Below are positions 1-8,824 of a stretch of 61,438 nt of DNA, piece by piece. The notes under the pieces are model-generated. The model worked only from the letters and a program-made list of their open reading frames with translations, did not search any database and was not told where the DNA came from. A program made the position numbers and the translations under genes. Source of the stretch: DASUFP01 sp036274495 (GTDB lineage: Bacteria; Bacteroidota; Bacteroidia; AKYH767-A; OLB10); assembly GCA_036274495.1 (NCBI GenBank), contig DASUFP010000125.1, positions 1-61,438 of the forward strand, given 5' to 3'. Every line of letters starts with the position of its first letter. Position 1 is the first letter of the stretch.

Positions 1-1836
1 GGCAAACCCCTGAAGAATGTTGTGGATAGCAACAACCTGACTCGGACTATTTCCGCCTCCGAAATGCAGAATTTGTTTCATCCACGACTGCGGAGGCTGC
101 TGCTGGAGGTTATCGTGAACGGTTATTTTATCCAGGTACGACTGAACATCATCGGGAATTTGAGCCGACAGCCGCCCTACCGCTATCGCCGGCCTGAATA
201 TAGTATCGTTGAGTGCGCTTGTAAATAATAAATCCGAAGGAGGGTAACCATAGGTAGGCACCAGATTTATGTTCCAGTTATCGGCAACGCTTTGGGGTGT
301 TGTGGATGTTACACGGGTGGAAGTGGAGACAACCGACTTACCCATTAAGAACAGGTATTGTGGTTTTACACTAAAGGTATCGAGTGCAAAGTCGCAGAAA
401 TTACGGATAGAAAGCGGATGTTTCTGAATTCCGTAAGCAAATTGATTATACAATTCGTCCACATCAACCAACAGGGTATTAAATCCGGTCGAGCTGCGGT
501 AATTGGCATAATCAGTTGCTTTTGCCATTAGCGAATGGTGTGTAATAATAATATACTGACCCTGATTGATGAATTGGTAATTGATAAACCTGGCAAAACG
601 AACCGGGTCGGTGGTGATGGGTTCGATGCGCATTTGACCGGCCGGAAAAGTATAAACGGTATCGGTCATCATGCATTTGGTTTCCGCTCCGTAAGTTGGC
701 AGAAGTGCCTGCAGACTGGAACCCGCATATGTAACCGCAATTTGTTTCAGCGTATCGCCGGCGAGCATATACAACCGGGGATTATTCATATTGAGAGATG
801 AAAAGTTGAGATACGTTTTAGGAGCACCTGAAATGGCTGCAGGTATTTGATAATTGTATAGATTACTGTTTTCGCCGGCGAAAGAATTGGAGTGCGGATA
901 AACAATGCTTATGAAAGGCACTGTGTTTTGATTGTAAGCAGTTCCACCGGGAGTAAAAGTGAACGTAGCTGTTCCTCCCTGTATTGCAGTATTGGAGCTG
1001 AAAGGAATGGTGAAACGATTTACAGCATATGCGCCAAAAGTTGCGGATGCGGTAGCTCCGTTTACGTTTACATTTATTATGTGGTTAGGATTACCGTCGT
1101 TATTGGCGCCCATCACAATAGTACTTGCAACACCAACGGGAGCTCCGGGATCGGTGCTCACATTTGGTACTTTAAGCGGCGGAGAAAGTGACGGATCGGG
1201 TTTGGTAAAAGCACCGCCTTCCAGTTCACTTGTGAATCCCTCCCCCTCATCATACGACGGGTCAACAACCTTGATGTAACTATAGGCATTATAACCATTG
1301 CTGTAGGATTCGGATGACTCCCGCATATGCCACGGCGCGGGTGTATACCCCAGATAATTTACATCAGTCTCCTGAAGGATACGCTTGTTGACAATAAATG
1401 GGTTGGAATTTACGGTTAAGAAGAAAGCTGCAGTATCGGTAATTAAGCTGAATCTGTCGTTCAGCAAGTGTGATGAATCCTGATACATTCTATAGTCGAA
1501 TGAACCATCATTTTTATATCCGTAAAATTCGATGTAATCGGCAGGGTCAAATGTTCCGTCGGATTCGCCTTCGACTCTGATATACTGTTCTTTCCCCTGA
1601 TAAAACAGCTGCAACTGTTTTGGGTTAAACGGCATTGGAAACGAAGCCGCAACCAGATCGTTATAGGTAATCCGGTAAACGCCCGTTTTCCAGACACTGA
1701 TTTTAAAATATTGCTGATTGGAATAGGGCTGATTGGTAGAAAAATTTATCCACTCGTTACCGTAAGGCTGTGCTTGCAAACCGGCCCAGGGCAACAAAAA
1801 AAGTAATCCAACTACTATTCTGTAAAGTTTACTCAT
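1..1836 (-). CDS. PorU2-like type IX secretion C25-family sortase (3' end cut by window)
   Basis: The reading frame is open from the ATG at 1836 to the window edge: 612 codons with no stop, so the C-terminal part is missing. A signal peptide ends near LQA-Q (about residue 23). The N-terminal part (YGNEWINFS, then YFKISVWKTGVYRITY) resembles the opening of PorU-type sortases. From about residue 430 a gingipain-like C25 fold begins (YIIITHHSL, YLFLMG, VPTYGYPPSD, IAVGRLSAQ). The catalytic His and Cys should lie beyond the edge. PorU removes the C-terminal sorting domain of T9SS cargo and attaches it to anionic LPS at the outer-membrane surface. Its start overlaps the stop of the PorV-like gene by ATGA, so the two are probably translated together. 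The N-terminal style and the paired PorV paralogue favour the PorU2 subgroup over canonical PorU. That subgroup call is an inference. Confidence 0.75.
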   Translation of the reverse strand, partial: MSKLYRIVVGLLFLLPWAGLQAQPYGNEWINFSTNQPYSNQQYFKISVWKTGVYRITYNDLVAASFPMPFNPKQLQLFYQGKEQYIRVEGESDGTFDPADYIEFYGYKNDGSFDYRMYQDSSHLLNDRFSLITDTAAFFLTVNSNPFIVNKRILQETDVNYLGYTPAPWHMRESSESYSNGYNAYSYIKVVDPSYDEGEGFTSELEGGAFTKPDPSLSPPLKVPNVSTDPGAPVGVASTIVMGANNDGNPNHIINVNVNGATASATFGAYAVNRFTIPFSSNTAIQGGTATFTFTPGGTAYNQNTVPFISIVYPHSNSFAGENSNLYNYQIPAAISGAPKTYLNFSSLNMNNPRLYMLAGDTLKQIAVTYAGSSLQALLPTYGAETKCMMTDTVYTFPAGQMRIEPITTDPVRFARFINYQFINQGQYIIITHHSLMAKATDYANYRSSTGFNTLLVDVDELYNQFAYGIQKHPLSIRNFCDFALDTFSVKPQYLFLMGKSVVSTSTRVTSTTPQSVADNWNINLVPTYGYPPSDLLFTSALNDTIFRPAIAVGRLSAQIPDDVQSYLDKITVHDNLQQQPPQSWMKQILHFGGGNSPSQVVAIHNILQGFA

Positions 1837-2903
1837 TTAGGTTTTTTAAAGAGCTGTATGCGGATGGAAAAAATGTTTGAGTAGAGTGTTTCACCAACGC
1901 TACCCAGATTTGTGAGCGCATAATCAATAGAAACATTTTTTATTTTCACACCAACACCCAGGTTCGGCTGAACAGATGTACTGGTTCCGCCATCAATATC
2001 TTTCACTTTCTGGACATTGCCTACACCACCACGAAGGAAAATCATGTCGGCATATCCGAATTCAATCCCGAGATGGGGATCAAAGCTCACCGGATCGGAA
2101 GAAATGACTACATTCCGTTGTCCGTCAAATGTAACATCAACATCCAGTTCAGGTTCAATAGTAATTTTATCGTGAAGATTGGTTTTATAGGATGCTCCAA
2201 GAATCAGTTTCGGAAGTGTTACCTCAAGTCCGTTTTCAGGAATTTCGTTGTTGGTTTGCTGAAAAACCGCTTCCAGCTGAGATGTATTGTAACTCCATGC
2301 ATTAAATGTTGAGGTGATATCCTTCCCCATTGCACCAAATTTCCATTTCCCTTTTTCATATTGTATTCCGGCATCCAAGCCAAATCCCCATGCGGTAGCA
2401 AACGATCCGACTTTCCGATGTACCACTTTAATATTGCCTCCGTAACGCAGACCCTCGATACCGGTTTTTTTAGCATACGAAAAAAGGAATGCATAGTCGG
2501 CGGCCGAAAAACTTTTCAGCCGGTCGTAATCAATATTACCATCTGCATCGAGCAATTCGGTTGAATCAATGATGTCATCAATTGCAAATCGGATAAACGA
2601 AAAACCAATGGTGCGTGTCTCGTCAACAGGCGCTGCAATTGCGGCATAGTCGTATTTGGCAATTCCCGCAAAATATTCCGCGTGCATCAATCCCAATTGG
2701 AGATCACCCTTCCCAAGAGTCAACCCCGCCGGATTCCAGTAACCCGAAGTGATGTCGTTTACAGAAGCCACTTGCGCACCTGACATTCCCAGTCCGCGGG
2801 CTCCTACACCGATCGATAAAAATTCATTGCTGTATTTTGGCGCCTGGGCAAATGCACATTCTGTAATCAATAAAGCTGCAAAGAGGGGGGCCCTAAGTTT
2901 CAT
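1833..2903 (-). CDS. PorV/PorQ-family outer-membrane protein (T9SS attachment-complex type)
   Basis: This 356-residue protein has a signal peptide of about 19 residues (cleavage after AFA) and the family hallmark GVGARGLGMSGA at 32-43, followed by WNPAGL at 56-61. The rest is alternating aromatic/hydrophobic strands ending in FSIRIQLF, as in a FadL-like outer-membrane barrel. PorV shuttles T9SS cargo from the translocon to the PorU sortase. Here the gene lies directly upstream of a PorU-like gene and overlaps it by 4 bases, which supports a shared job. It is not a clear match to canonical PorV over PorQ, so only the family is named. No TAnnTTTG box was found in the 212 bases upstream. Confidence 0.75.
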   Translation of the reverse strand: MKLRAPLFAALLITECAFAQAPKYSNEFLSIGVGARGLGMSGAQVASVNDITSGYWNPAGLTLGKGDLQLGLMHAEYFAGIAKYDYAAIAAPVDETRTIGFSFIRFAIDDIIDSTELLDADGNIDYDRLKSFSAADYAFLFSYAKKTGIEGLRYGGNIKVVHRKVGSFATAWGFGLDAGIQYEKGKWKFGAMGKDITSTFNAWSYNTSQLEAVFQQTNNEIPENGLEVTLPKLILGASYKTNLHDKITIEPELDVDVTFDGQRNVVISSDPVSFDPHLGIEFGYADMIFLRGGVGNVQKVKDIDGGTSTSVQPNLGVGVKIKNVSIDYALTNLGSVGETLYSNIFSIRIQLFKKPK

Positions 2904-3103
2904 AATCAGGTTCAGGTTGTTGATCTCACCAAAACGGTAAAGATGCAGGTTAAGTATTCGACTTTAAAGCTTCTTTATACCTGCCTTTTTTGCGATTGGT
3001 TTAACCTAAACAAAATTAATTATAAAAATCAAGAAATTCTTTACTCTAAAGCACTAATTTTCAATAGTTTTTCTAACAACTTACCCATTCCTGACCAAAA
3101 CTT

Positions 3104-3111
3104 TACCTTTG
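3104..3111 (+). promoter_or_regulatory. Bacteroidota -7 box for pssA-purS
   Basis: TACCTTTG is a perfect TAnnTTTG box ending 4 bases before the pssA ATG. Any transcript would have a very short or no leader. No clear -33 TTG is visible. Confidence 0.55.
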
Positions 3112-3115
3112 CACA

Positions 3116-3847
3116 ATGAAACGTGGTTTGCAGGCACATTTACCCAATTTCATTACCTGTTTAAACCTGGTTTCAGGAAGTCTCGGGATTGTTTTTTTGT
3201 TGCATGGATCCATTGATTACTGCGCTCTTACCATTGTTGCTTCACTCCTCTTTGATTTTCTTGATGGCTTCATTGCCAGGCTTTTAAATGCCCAATCGCC
3301 CATTGGAAAGCAATTGGATTCACTGGCCGACATGGTTACATTCGGGCTGCTGCCCGGACTCATTATGCAGCATTTGTTTCAAAACAGCTATCCTTTTATG
3401 ATGGTCGAAAATTCGCTTAAAAAGGAGGTGATATCAGCATTTCCCTTGCTCATAACAGTATTTTCGGCATTGCGGCTGGCCAAATTTAACCTCGATACCC
3501 GGCAAAACGACGGATTCATCGGCCTGCCTACTCCGGCCAGCACCATTTTTATTGCAGGGCTGGCACTCGCGCTGGAACACGACCGCTTTGCTCTAACGCC
3601 GGTTTTAAACAACACCTGGATTTTAGCAGGCATCAGCCTGATTTTATGCTGGCTGCTGGTCTCTGAGCTGCCGATGATTGCCCTCAAGTTCAAAAAATTC
3701 GGACTGCGCGACAACCTCAAACAATATGTTCTCATGGCCGCGGCACTTCTGCTGGTGCTCTTTATGGGAGTAACAGGTGTGCCGCTGATAATTGTATTAT
3801 ACATAACTTTGTCGCTTGGAAAACCGCAATCAGCGGAACCATCCTGA
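3116..3847 (+). CDS. pssA: CDP-diacylglycerol--serine O-phosphatidyltransferase
   Basis: Integral-membrane enzyme that makes phosphatidylserine from CDP-diacylglycerol and L-serine, the precursor of phosphatidylethanolamine. The CDP-alcohol phosphotransferase signature is complete: D50-G51-x2-A54-R55-x8-G64-x3-D68-x3-D72. The 243-residue length and the strongly hydrophobic segments fit the family. The opening LPNFITCLNLVSGSLG is typical of the PssA branch rather than PgsA. purS follows after 13 bases, so the two are probably cotranscribed although the pathways differ. No phosphatidylserine decarboxylase gene is in the window. Confidence 0.9.
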   Translation: MKRGLQAHLPNFITCLNLVSGSLGIVFLLHGSIDYCALTIVASLLFDFLDGFIARLLNAQSPIGKQLDSLADMVTFGLLPGLIMQHLFQNSYPFMMVENSLKKEVISAFPLLITVFSALRLAKFNLDTRQNDGFIGLPTPASTIFIAGLALALEHDRFALTPVLNNTWILAGISLILCWLLVSELPMIALKFKKFGLRDNLKQYVLMAAALLLVLFMGVTGVPLIIVLYITLSLGKPQSAEPS

Positions 3848-3860
3848 AAAACATTATTCA

Positions 3861-4115
3861 ATGAAATTTGCTGCCAGCATTAAGGTGATGCCTTTGAAAG
3901 CTTTGCTCGACCCACAGGGGAAGGCTGTTACACATTCCATGAAAAACCTGAATCTTTCGGAGATCGGAAATGTGAGAATCGGAAAACATATAACACTTGA
4001 GGTGGATGCCGCTGATGAGGCCGCAGCCCGCGATAAGGTGGAATCGGCATGCAAAAAACTGCTTGCCAACCCGATTATGGAATTTTATGAATTTGAGTTA
4101 AGCAAGGCTGAATAA
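3861..4115 (+). CDS. purS: Phosphoribosylformylglycinamidine synthase subunit PurS
   Basis: An 84-residue protein of the PurS family, the small subunit of the PurS-PurQ-PurL complex that converts FGAR to FGAM in purine synthesis. It shows the family pattern KFAASIKVMPLKALLDPQGK, then ITLEVDA and a C-terminal ANPIMEFYEFEL. A longer frame opens at 3816, but it starts inside pssA and its extra 15 residues do not look like PurS, so the ATG at 3861 was chosen. purL and purQ are not in the window. It ends 18 bases before the convergent lptB gene, with no obvious terminator between them. Confidence 0.85.
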   Translation: MKFAASIKVMPLKALLDPQGKAVTHSMKNLNLSEIGNVRIGKHITLEVDAADEAAARDKVESACKKLLANPIMEFYEFELSKAE

Positions 4116-4133
4116 ACCAAGAAGCAGCGCCTC

Positions 4134-4859
4134 TTATTTGCGCAGCTCGAAATTCTGACCCAGGTATACTCTTCGTACCTGTTCGTCTTCGGCCAGATCA
4201 TGCGCCGAACCTTCTTTCAGAATCCTTCCTTCAAATAACAAATAGGCACGATCCGTTATACGAAGCGTCTCGTGTACATTGTGATCGGTGATCAGAATTC
4301 CTATGTTTTTATCTTTCAGCTTTGCCACAATAGCCTGAATATCCTCAACGGCAATCGGGTCAACACCCGCAAAAGGTTCATCTAACAGAATAAATTTCGG
4401 ATCCACGGCAAGGGCACGCGCTATTTCGGTCCGGCGCCGTTCACCTCCGGATAAAAAATCACCCCTGCTTTTCCGTATGCGCTGTAATCCGAATTCATCC
4501 AGCAGCATTTCCAAACGATCAGCCTGCTCTTTTTTACTGAATGCCGTCATTTCAAGAACAGCTTTGATATTATCTTCCACACTCAGCTTCCTGAATACCG
4601 ATGCCTCCTGTGCCAGATAGCCAATTCCCATCTGAGCCCTCTTATACATAGGCTCTCCGGTGATTTCTTTTTGATCCAGAAAAATTCTTCCCTCATTCGG
4701 CCGTATCAGACCAACAATCATATAAAATGAAGTTGTTTTACCCGCACCGTTGGGTCCAAGCAGACCAACAATCTCCCCACGTTCAACGTGAATTGAAACA
4801 TGATCCACTACTGTGCGGTTTTTGTAGCGCTTAACCAGATTTTCGGACCAGAGTTTCAA
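4134..4859 (-). CDS. lptB: LPS export ABC transporter ATP-binding protein LptB
   Basis: Cytoplasmic ATPase that drives LPS extraction from the inner membrane with LptF and LptG. Visible motifs: Walker A GPNGAGKT at 35-42, ABC signature LSGGE at 136-140, Walker B FILLDE at 156-161 and the switch His193 (TDH). The 241-residue length is normal. The start is TTG at 4859. A TAA stop lies directly before it in frame, and the resulting N-terminus KLWSENLVKRYKNRTVV aligns with other LptB proteins, so TTG is required. A TATATTTG box lies 31 bases upstream. LptF, LptG, LptC and LptA are not in the window. KdsD upstream on the same strand also belongs to LPS formation. Confidence 0.93.
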   Translation of the reverse strand: MKLWSENLVKRYKNRTVVDHVSIHVERGEIVGLLGPNGAGKTTSFYMIVGLIRPNEGRIFLDQKEITGEPMYKRAQMGIGYLAQEASVFRKLSVEDNIKAVLEMTAFSKKEQADRLEMLLDEFGLQRIRKSRGDFLSGGERRRTEIARALAVDPKFILLDEPFAGVDPIAVEDIQAIVAKLKDKNIGILITDHNVHETLRITDRAYLLFEGRILKEGSAHDLAEDEQVRRVYLGQNFELRK

Positions 4860-4890
4860 TTAGAAGTTGCGTTAAAATTTAATACTGCTG

Positions 4891-4898
4891 CAAATATA
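4891..4898 (-). promoter_or_regulatory. -7 box for lptB
   Basis: On the minus strand this reads TATATTTG, a perfect TAnnTTTG match, 31 bases before the TTG start of lptB and just past the stop of the DUF5686 gene. It suggests lptB can be transcribed on its own. The -33 part is weak. Confidence 0.5.
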
Positions 4899-4912
4899 AC
4901 CCATTCGGGCAA

Positions 4913-7402
4913 TCAGAAAGCAAGCTGAAGCGATCCCCTGATTCCAAATTTGGCAATATCAGGATTGTCGAGGTAGGTAAGGCGGTATATAAAATCGAAA
5001 CGCAGAATCTTGAAAATATTTTCAACTCCGAATCCGACCTCACCGTAAGGGCGCGCCGAAAGGGTGCTGAACGCGTTGGGATCAACTAAAATATCAAGAT
5101 TTTTTTGAGAGAAACTGCCGTAAGCCGCTTTTAATGTCGCAACCTCGCGCCATTTCAGTTTCCGCATCAGGGGTACTTTGTCAAGGAAGAACCCTTCAAA
5201 GTGATGTGTTACGGATAAGGATGCATATTGATCGCTCACAAATTCATAATAATTCATCAGGTTGAAAGCTGCATAATCATAAAAATAGGATTCGTTTCCC
5301 TTGTGCACATTTAATAACGGATAGGGCACCTGTCCCCATGTTTTTCCGGCCTCAACAGCAATATAACTATGACCAAAAGGAGGCAGCTTTACAATATCAT
5401 CAATTTTGCCGATGAGTTTATGATAGGTGAAATCACTTCCCAACACTCCTTTGAAACCTACTGTATAAATGAGCTGGGTAATAGGATAATCGCTGCCAAG
5501 ACTGATGCGCCCCGATTTACCCTCAACAAATTTTTCGCGATAGGCAAAACGGGTGATAAACGAAATTTCAGTTGTGTTGATCGAATTCTTAATTGCAGAA
5601 TGCTCCTCATCGGTATAATAACTGTAGTCAAGCGTACCGAGTGGTTTGGCAAAAGCATGATCAATGTTTATCCTGTGCGAATATCCCGACAGCCATTCCC
5701 GCTCATAGTAAATTCGGTAGAATTCAGCCTGCGTCAGTTTTGTTGCCGGATTTCGTCTGAATATGGAAGAGAGAATATTATCATCCTGAAAAGCGTTTTC
5801 ACTCTGCCCGAGCTGAAACACATCATTTTTATACAACGCCCCAATTGCTTCGCGCGGTTTTTTATTCAGAAAATACCTGAACCCTGCCGAATATTTAAAC
5901 TTCTCGTCAGTGGTACCATAGGCCAGATATCCTTCGAGCCGAAGCCTGTCGCTGAACAGCGGACTCGTTCTTCCCCCTACCCTGAACCTGCCTCCTTCAA
6001 TCTGATTGAAACTGAAAAAAGTATAATATGGACCCAGTTCAATATTCCCGAACTGCTTGTATCCCGTAAAAAATAAGGTCACAATATCCACATAGGTCTT
6101 AAAGGCCGGCAATGTTTTAATGGTATCAACCATGTGGTATATCTTTCGCTCCCTGTCGGTGAGCGAATCGTGCCTCGATTCATACCAAAAACTATCGGGC
6201 TTATTATTGGCACTGTCGAGTACAACAATATCCTGTGCGCCATCAAAGGTCGACTGAGGTATCTCCCGGTTGATCACAAAATTTTTATAGGATGTCGATT
6301 TCCGTCCTATAAAACCAATTCCATCCTTACGGGCGGCAAAATCAACTACCAGCAATTCTTTCGACATCATCCAGTATTTATCCTCCACACGTTCGTATTC
6401 CTTTACAACAGCCAGGTCTTTCACAAAATTAATGTTGGCATCATCCACCACCCGCATGTCTATTTTTTTGATGGCAAAAGTGGTGTCGTGAACCCAGAAT
6501 TCTCCAATGAAAGTAAGTTCCTGTTTACGGCGCGGTTTAAATTTAAGTTTATAGCACCATTGATTCCCGATAAAAGCAGAATCGAGGAGGTAATATTTAT
6601 AATACACCATCCCTAAATTTGAAATCGGACTTACAAAGCTCTTACTAAAAATGTCAACGTAGTTATTATAGATATCGATGTTCTGATACATATCGCCCAA
6701 AAACTGTGTTACCGATTCATTTTCCAGTCCGCTGATTTTACTTGCTTTTATTACCTCTTTTCTGGCCCTGGGATTTCTTCTGTAGCTTACATCAGATAAA
6801 TTTTCAGTTATAAAAAACGGAAGGAACGGTTTGCTGTTTGAAACAGAAGAGTCTATATTATCAAATATAAAGGCAAAGGGTTTAATCAGTTTTTTATTCC
6901 GGAAATCAGGAGGAATATCCGTCATATCAAACTCCATTTTGTTGTACACTTCATATTGGTAGGAGTCGAGACGCTCCTTGTCATTCTTGTCTTTGTTTTC
7001 TATAATTTTTCTCAAAATGATATTCGCCGGATTTTCACCTGCAAACACTTCCACCTCGCCAAGGGCAACCTGATTAACTTTAAGAAGAAAATTGATGGTT
7101 TGAACTTTACCGCGTTTAACCGGCAACGACACTTTAGTGTAGCCGACAAAGGAAGCGGTCAGCGAATCGGTTGGTTTTTCGGTAGTGATATGGTAATTGC
7201 CATCGAAGTCCGTTTGTGTTCCGATAAGGGTACCTTTAAATGCGACATTGGCAAAGGGGATAGGCTCACCGGTAAGTTTATCGGTCACTTTACCCGAAAC
7301 AGTAGTGCTCTGACCGAGGGCCGTACCCTGAATTGCAACAATAGCAATTGCAGCAAACCGGATTGATCGGGGTGTAAAAAGACTCAGAAAGCGCCGGCGC
7401 AT
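4913..7402 (-). CDS. Carboxypeptidase-regulatory-like/DUF5686 outer-membrane protein
   Basis: 829 residues with a signal peptide (to about residue 30). A CarboxypepD_reg-like domain follows at about 31-120 (VSGKVTDKLTGEPIPFANV, DFDGNYHI, ASFVGYTKV). The long remainder is the DUF5686 region, rich in aromatic beta strands and ending in a barrel-like LQLAF. This architecture is common in Bacteroidota and resembles TonB-dependent receptors without a plug. Its substrate is unknown. It sits between an AhpD-like gene (24 bases upstream) and lptB (53 bases downstream) on the same strand. Several long antisense frames inside it are not genes. The call is confident for the family; no function is known to me. 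Confidence 0.85.
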   Translation of the reverse strand: MRRRFLSLFTPRSIRFAAIAIVAIQGTALGQSTTVSGKVTDKLTGEPIPFANVAFKGTLIGTQTDFDGNYHITTEKPTDSLTASFVGYTKVSLPVKRGKVQTINFLLKVNQVALGEVEVFAGENPANIILRKIIENKDKNDKERLDSYQYEVYNKMEFDMTDIPPDFRNKKLIKPFAFIFDNIDSSVSNSKPFLPFFITENLSDVSYRRNPRARKEVIKASKISGLENESVTQFLGDMYQNIDIYNNYVDIFSKSFVSPISNLGMVYYKYYLLDSAFIGNQWCYKLKFKPRRKQELTFIGEFWVHDTTFAIKKIDMRVVDDANINFVKDLAVVKEYERVEDKYWMMSKELLVVDFAARKDGIGFIGRKSTSYKNFVINREIPQSTFDGAQDIVVLDSANNKPDSFWYESRHDSLTDRERKIYHMVDTIKTLPAFKTYVDIVTLFFTGYKQFGNIELGPYYTFFSFNQIEGGRFRVGGRTSPLFSDRLRLEGYLAYGTTDEKFKYSAGFRYFLNKKPREAIGALYKNDVFQLGQSENAFQDDNILSSIFRRNPATKLTQAEFYRIYYEREWLSGYSHRINIDHAFAKPLGTLDYSYYTDEEHSAIKNSINTTEISFITRFAYREKFVEGKSGRISLGSDYPITQLIYTVGFKGVLGSDFTYHKLIGKIDDIVKLPPFGHSYIAVEAGKTWGQVPYPLLNVHKGNESYFYDYAAFNLMNYYEFVSDQYASLSVTHHFEGFFLDKVPLMRKLKWREVATLKAAYGSFSQKNLDILVDPNAFSTLSARPYGEVGFGVENIFKILRFDFIYRLTYLDNPDIAKFGIRGSLQLAF

Positions 7403-7426
7403 AGGATAAAAACGGTGTAGTCCAAT

Positions 7427-7768
7427 TTAAGTTTCAAGCTGTTCCCAGAATTCGACGGCTCTTCTGAGATGAGGTATAACAATAGTTCCGCCAACAATAT
7501 TAGCAACGGCAAACACTTCATAAAGTTCTTCGCCCGTAACCCCGTTTTCTTTGCATTTTTCAAGATGATACCGCACACAGTCGTCACAACGCAACACCAT
7601 GGATGCTATCAGTCCGAGCATTTCCTTGGTTTTCACCGGCAATGCACCCTCCACGTAGGTATTTGAATCAAGGTTAAAAAGCCGTTTAATGACCAGATTT
7701 CCGGACGAAAGTATTTTTTCGTTCATTTTCGATCTGTAGGCATTAAATGCCTCGGGGCTTTGTTCCAT
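7427..7768 (-). CDS. Carboxymuconolactone decarboxylase / AhpD-like protein
   Basis: A 113-residue cytoplasmic protein of the CMD/AhpD family. The diagnostic CxxCxxxH motif is present (C61, C64, H68 in RCDDCVRYHLEKC), which in AhpD relatives supports thiol-based peroxide reduction. It could therefore be a small antioxidant protein, but family members vary and no partner peroxiredoxin gene is nearby. A TAAATTTG box lies 18 bases before the ATG. The gene is followed after 24 bases by the DUF5686 gene. Confidence 0.85.
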   Translation of the reverse strand: MEQSPEAFNAYRSKMNEKILSSGNLVIKRLFNLDSNTYVEGALPVKTKEMLGLIASMVLRCDDCVRYHLEKCKENGVTGEELYEVFAVANIVGGTIVIPHLRRAVEFWEQLET

Positions 7769-7786
7769 AAATACCGGTTATACCTG

Positions 7787-7794
7787 CAAATTTA
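7787..7794 (-). promoter_or_regulatory. -7 box for the AhpD-like gene
   Basis: Minus-strand TAAATTTG matches TAnnTTTG exactly, 18 bases before the ATG at 7768. No -33 TTG was found at the usual distance. Confidence 0.45.
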
Positions 7795-7852
7795 CTATAA
7801 AATGATTGGCGGTGTGAGTAGCGATACCGGAACAGTCAAATGGCTGTGTGCA

Positions 7853-8680
7853 TCAGGCTTCAGCTTCTTTTTTCTTCTGCTTTTCGACCAGAGCCGAGAC
7901 CCAGATGCTGATTTCATAGAGCAAAAACAGGGGCAATGCCACCAGTATCTGACTTGAAACATCAGGCGAAGGGGTAATAAAGGCTGCTACAATCAGGATT
8001 ACCACCATGGCATGTTTGCGGTACGTTCTTAAAAACAACGGTGTAACCAGTCCTATCCGGGATAAAAAGTAGATAACTATCGGCATCTCGAACACTACAC
8101 CGGTGGCCAGGGTGAGGATGGTTACCGAAGAAATAAATGAATCGAGCGAAATTTGATTGGCAACCATGGGGCTGACCTGATAGCTGCCTAAAAAGTTAAT
8201 GGAAAGGGGACTGATAACAAAGTATCCGAATGCCACTCCCGAGAGAAAAAGCACCGAACTGAAAAATACCATTCCGCGTGAGTATTTCTTCTCTTTTGGT
8301 TTGAGTGCCGGTTTAATGAACCTCCAGATTTCCCATAAAAAATAGGGAAACGCCATAATAAACCCTGCCATAAATGCCACATATATATGTGTGGTAAACT
8401 GCCCCGAGAGATCGATATTGATAAGGGTAAAAGGCAATTCCTTGATACACATATCTATTCCGAACCGATTGCCCAGATAGCACATCACCCTGTAAGTAAG
8501 GAAATCGGGGCTCTTTGAGCCCAGAATTATTTTATCAAACAGAATTTCCTTATTCACAAATGCCAGCAAGGCAAACGCTACAATTGCAATAGCCGAGCGG
8601 ACCAGGTGCCACCGCAATGCCTCCAGATGATCGAGGAAATGCATTTCGGAATTGGGATCCTTACCTCTTCTCAGGAACAT
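7853..8680 (-). CDS. tatC: Sec-independent protein translocase TatC
   Basis: Core receptor of the twin-arginine translocase, 275 residues. The sequence shows the conserved N-terminal HLDHLEALRWHLVRS, the cytoplasmic-loop motif YFLWEIWRFIKPALKPKEK and six hydrophobic segments, including the last pair (VVILIVAAFITPSPD and LPLFLLYEISIWV). It ends in a charged tail. TatA and TatB are not encoded nearby. It follows kdsD on the same strand after 144 bases; a weak promoter candidate lies in that gap. Confidence 0.93.
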   Translation of the reverse strand: MFLRRGKDPNSEMHFLDHLEALRWHLVRSAIAIVAFALLAFVNKEILFDKIILGSKSPDFLTYRVMCYLGNRFGIDMCIKELPFTLINIDLSGQFTTHIYVAFMAGFIMAFPYFLWEIWRFIKPALKPKEKKYSRGMVFFSSVLFLSGVAFGYFVISPLSINFLGSYQVSPMVANQISLDSFISSVTILTLATGVVFEMPIVIYFLSRIGLVTPLFLRTYRKHAMVVILIVAAFITPSPDVSSQILVALPLFLLYEISIWVSALVEKQKKKEAEA

Positions 8681-8712
8681 TTTTTACAGCATTAAATTCG
8701 ACAGGAAGGGAG

Positions 8713-8746
8713 CAAAGTTCGCTTTTAATATGCAGACAGGATGCAA
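8713..8746 (-). promoter_or_regulatory. Weak promoter candidate for tatC
   Basis: Minus strand: TTG (8746-8744), 23 bases, then GAACTTTG (8720-8713). The -7 box has one mismatch to TAnnTTTG and the spacing is at the long end. Confidence 0.25.
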
Positions 8747-8824
8747 TTAATTTCCCGAAACGGGGGTTTAGCTTAAAAATCCTGAAAGAACCCTCCCAAA
8801 CCCTGCTCAGGCCGTTTGGAAAGC

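Noticed and set aside
892..1279. Overlapping plus-strand frames at 892-1191 and 959-1279
   Set aside because: Antisense to the PorU2-like gene, which reads without a stop from 1836 to the window edge; the frames are shadows of its low-complexity Thr/Pro-rich text.
5369..7366. Three long plus-strand frames (5369-6076, 6134-6616, 6956-7366)
   Set aside because: They are antisense to the DUF5686 gene, show no domain or signal, and have no promoter or start context. The minus-strand protein is well matched to its family throughout.
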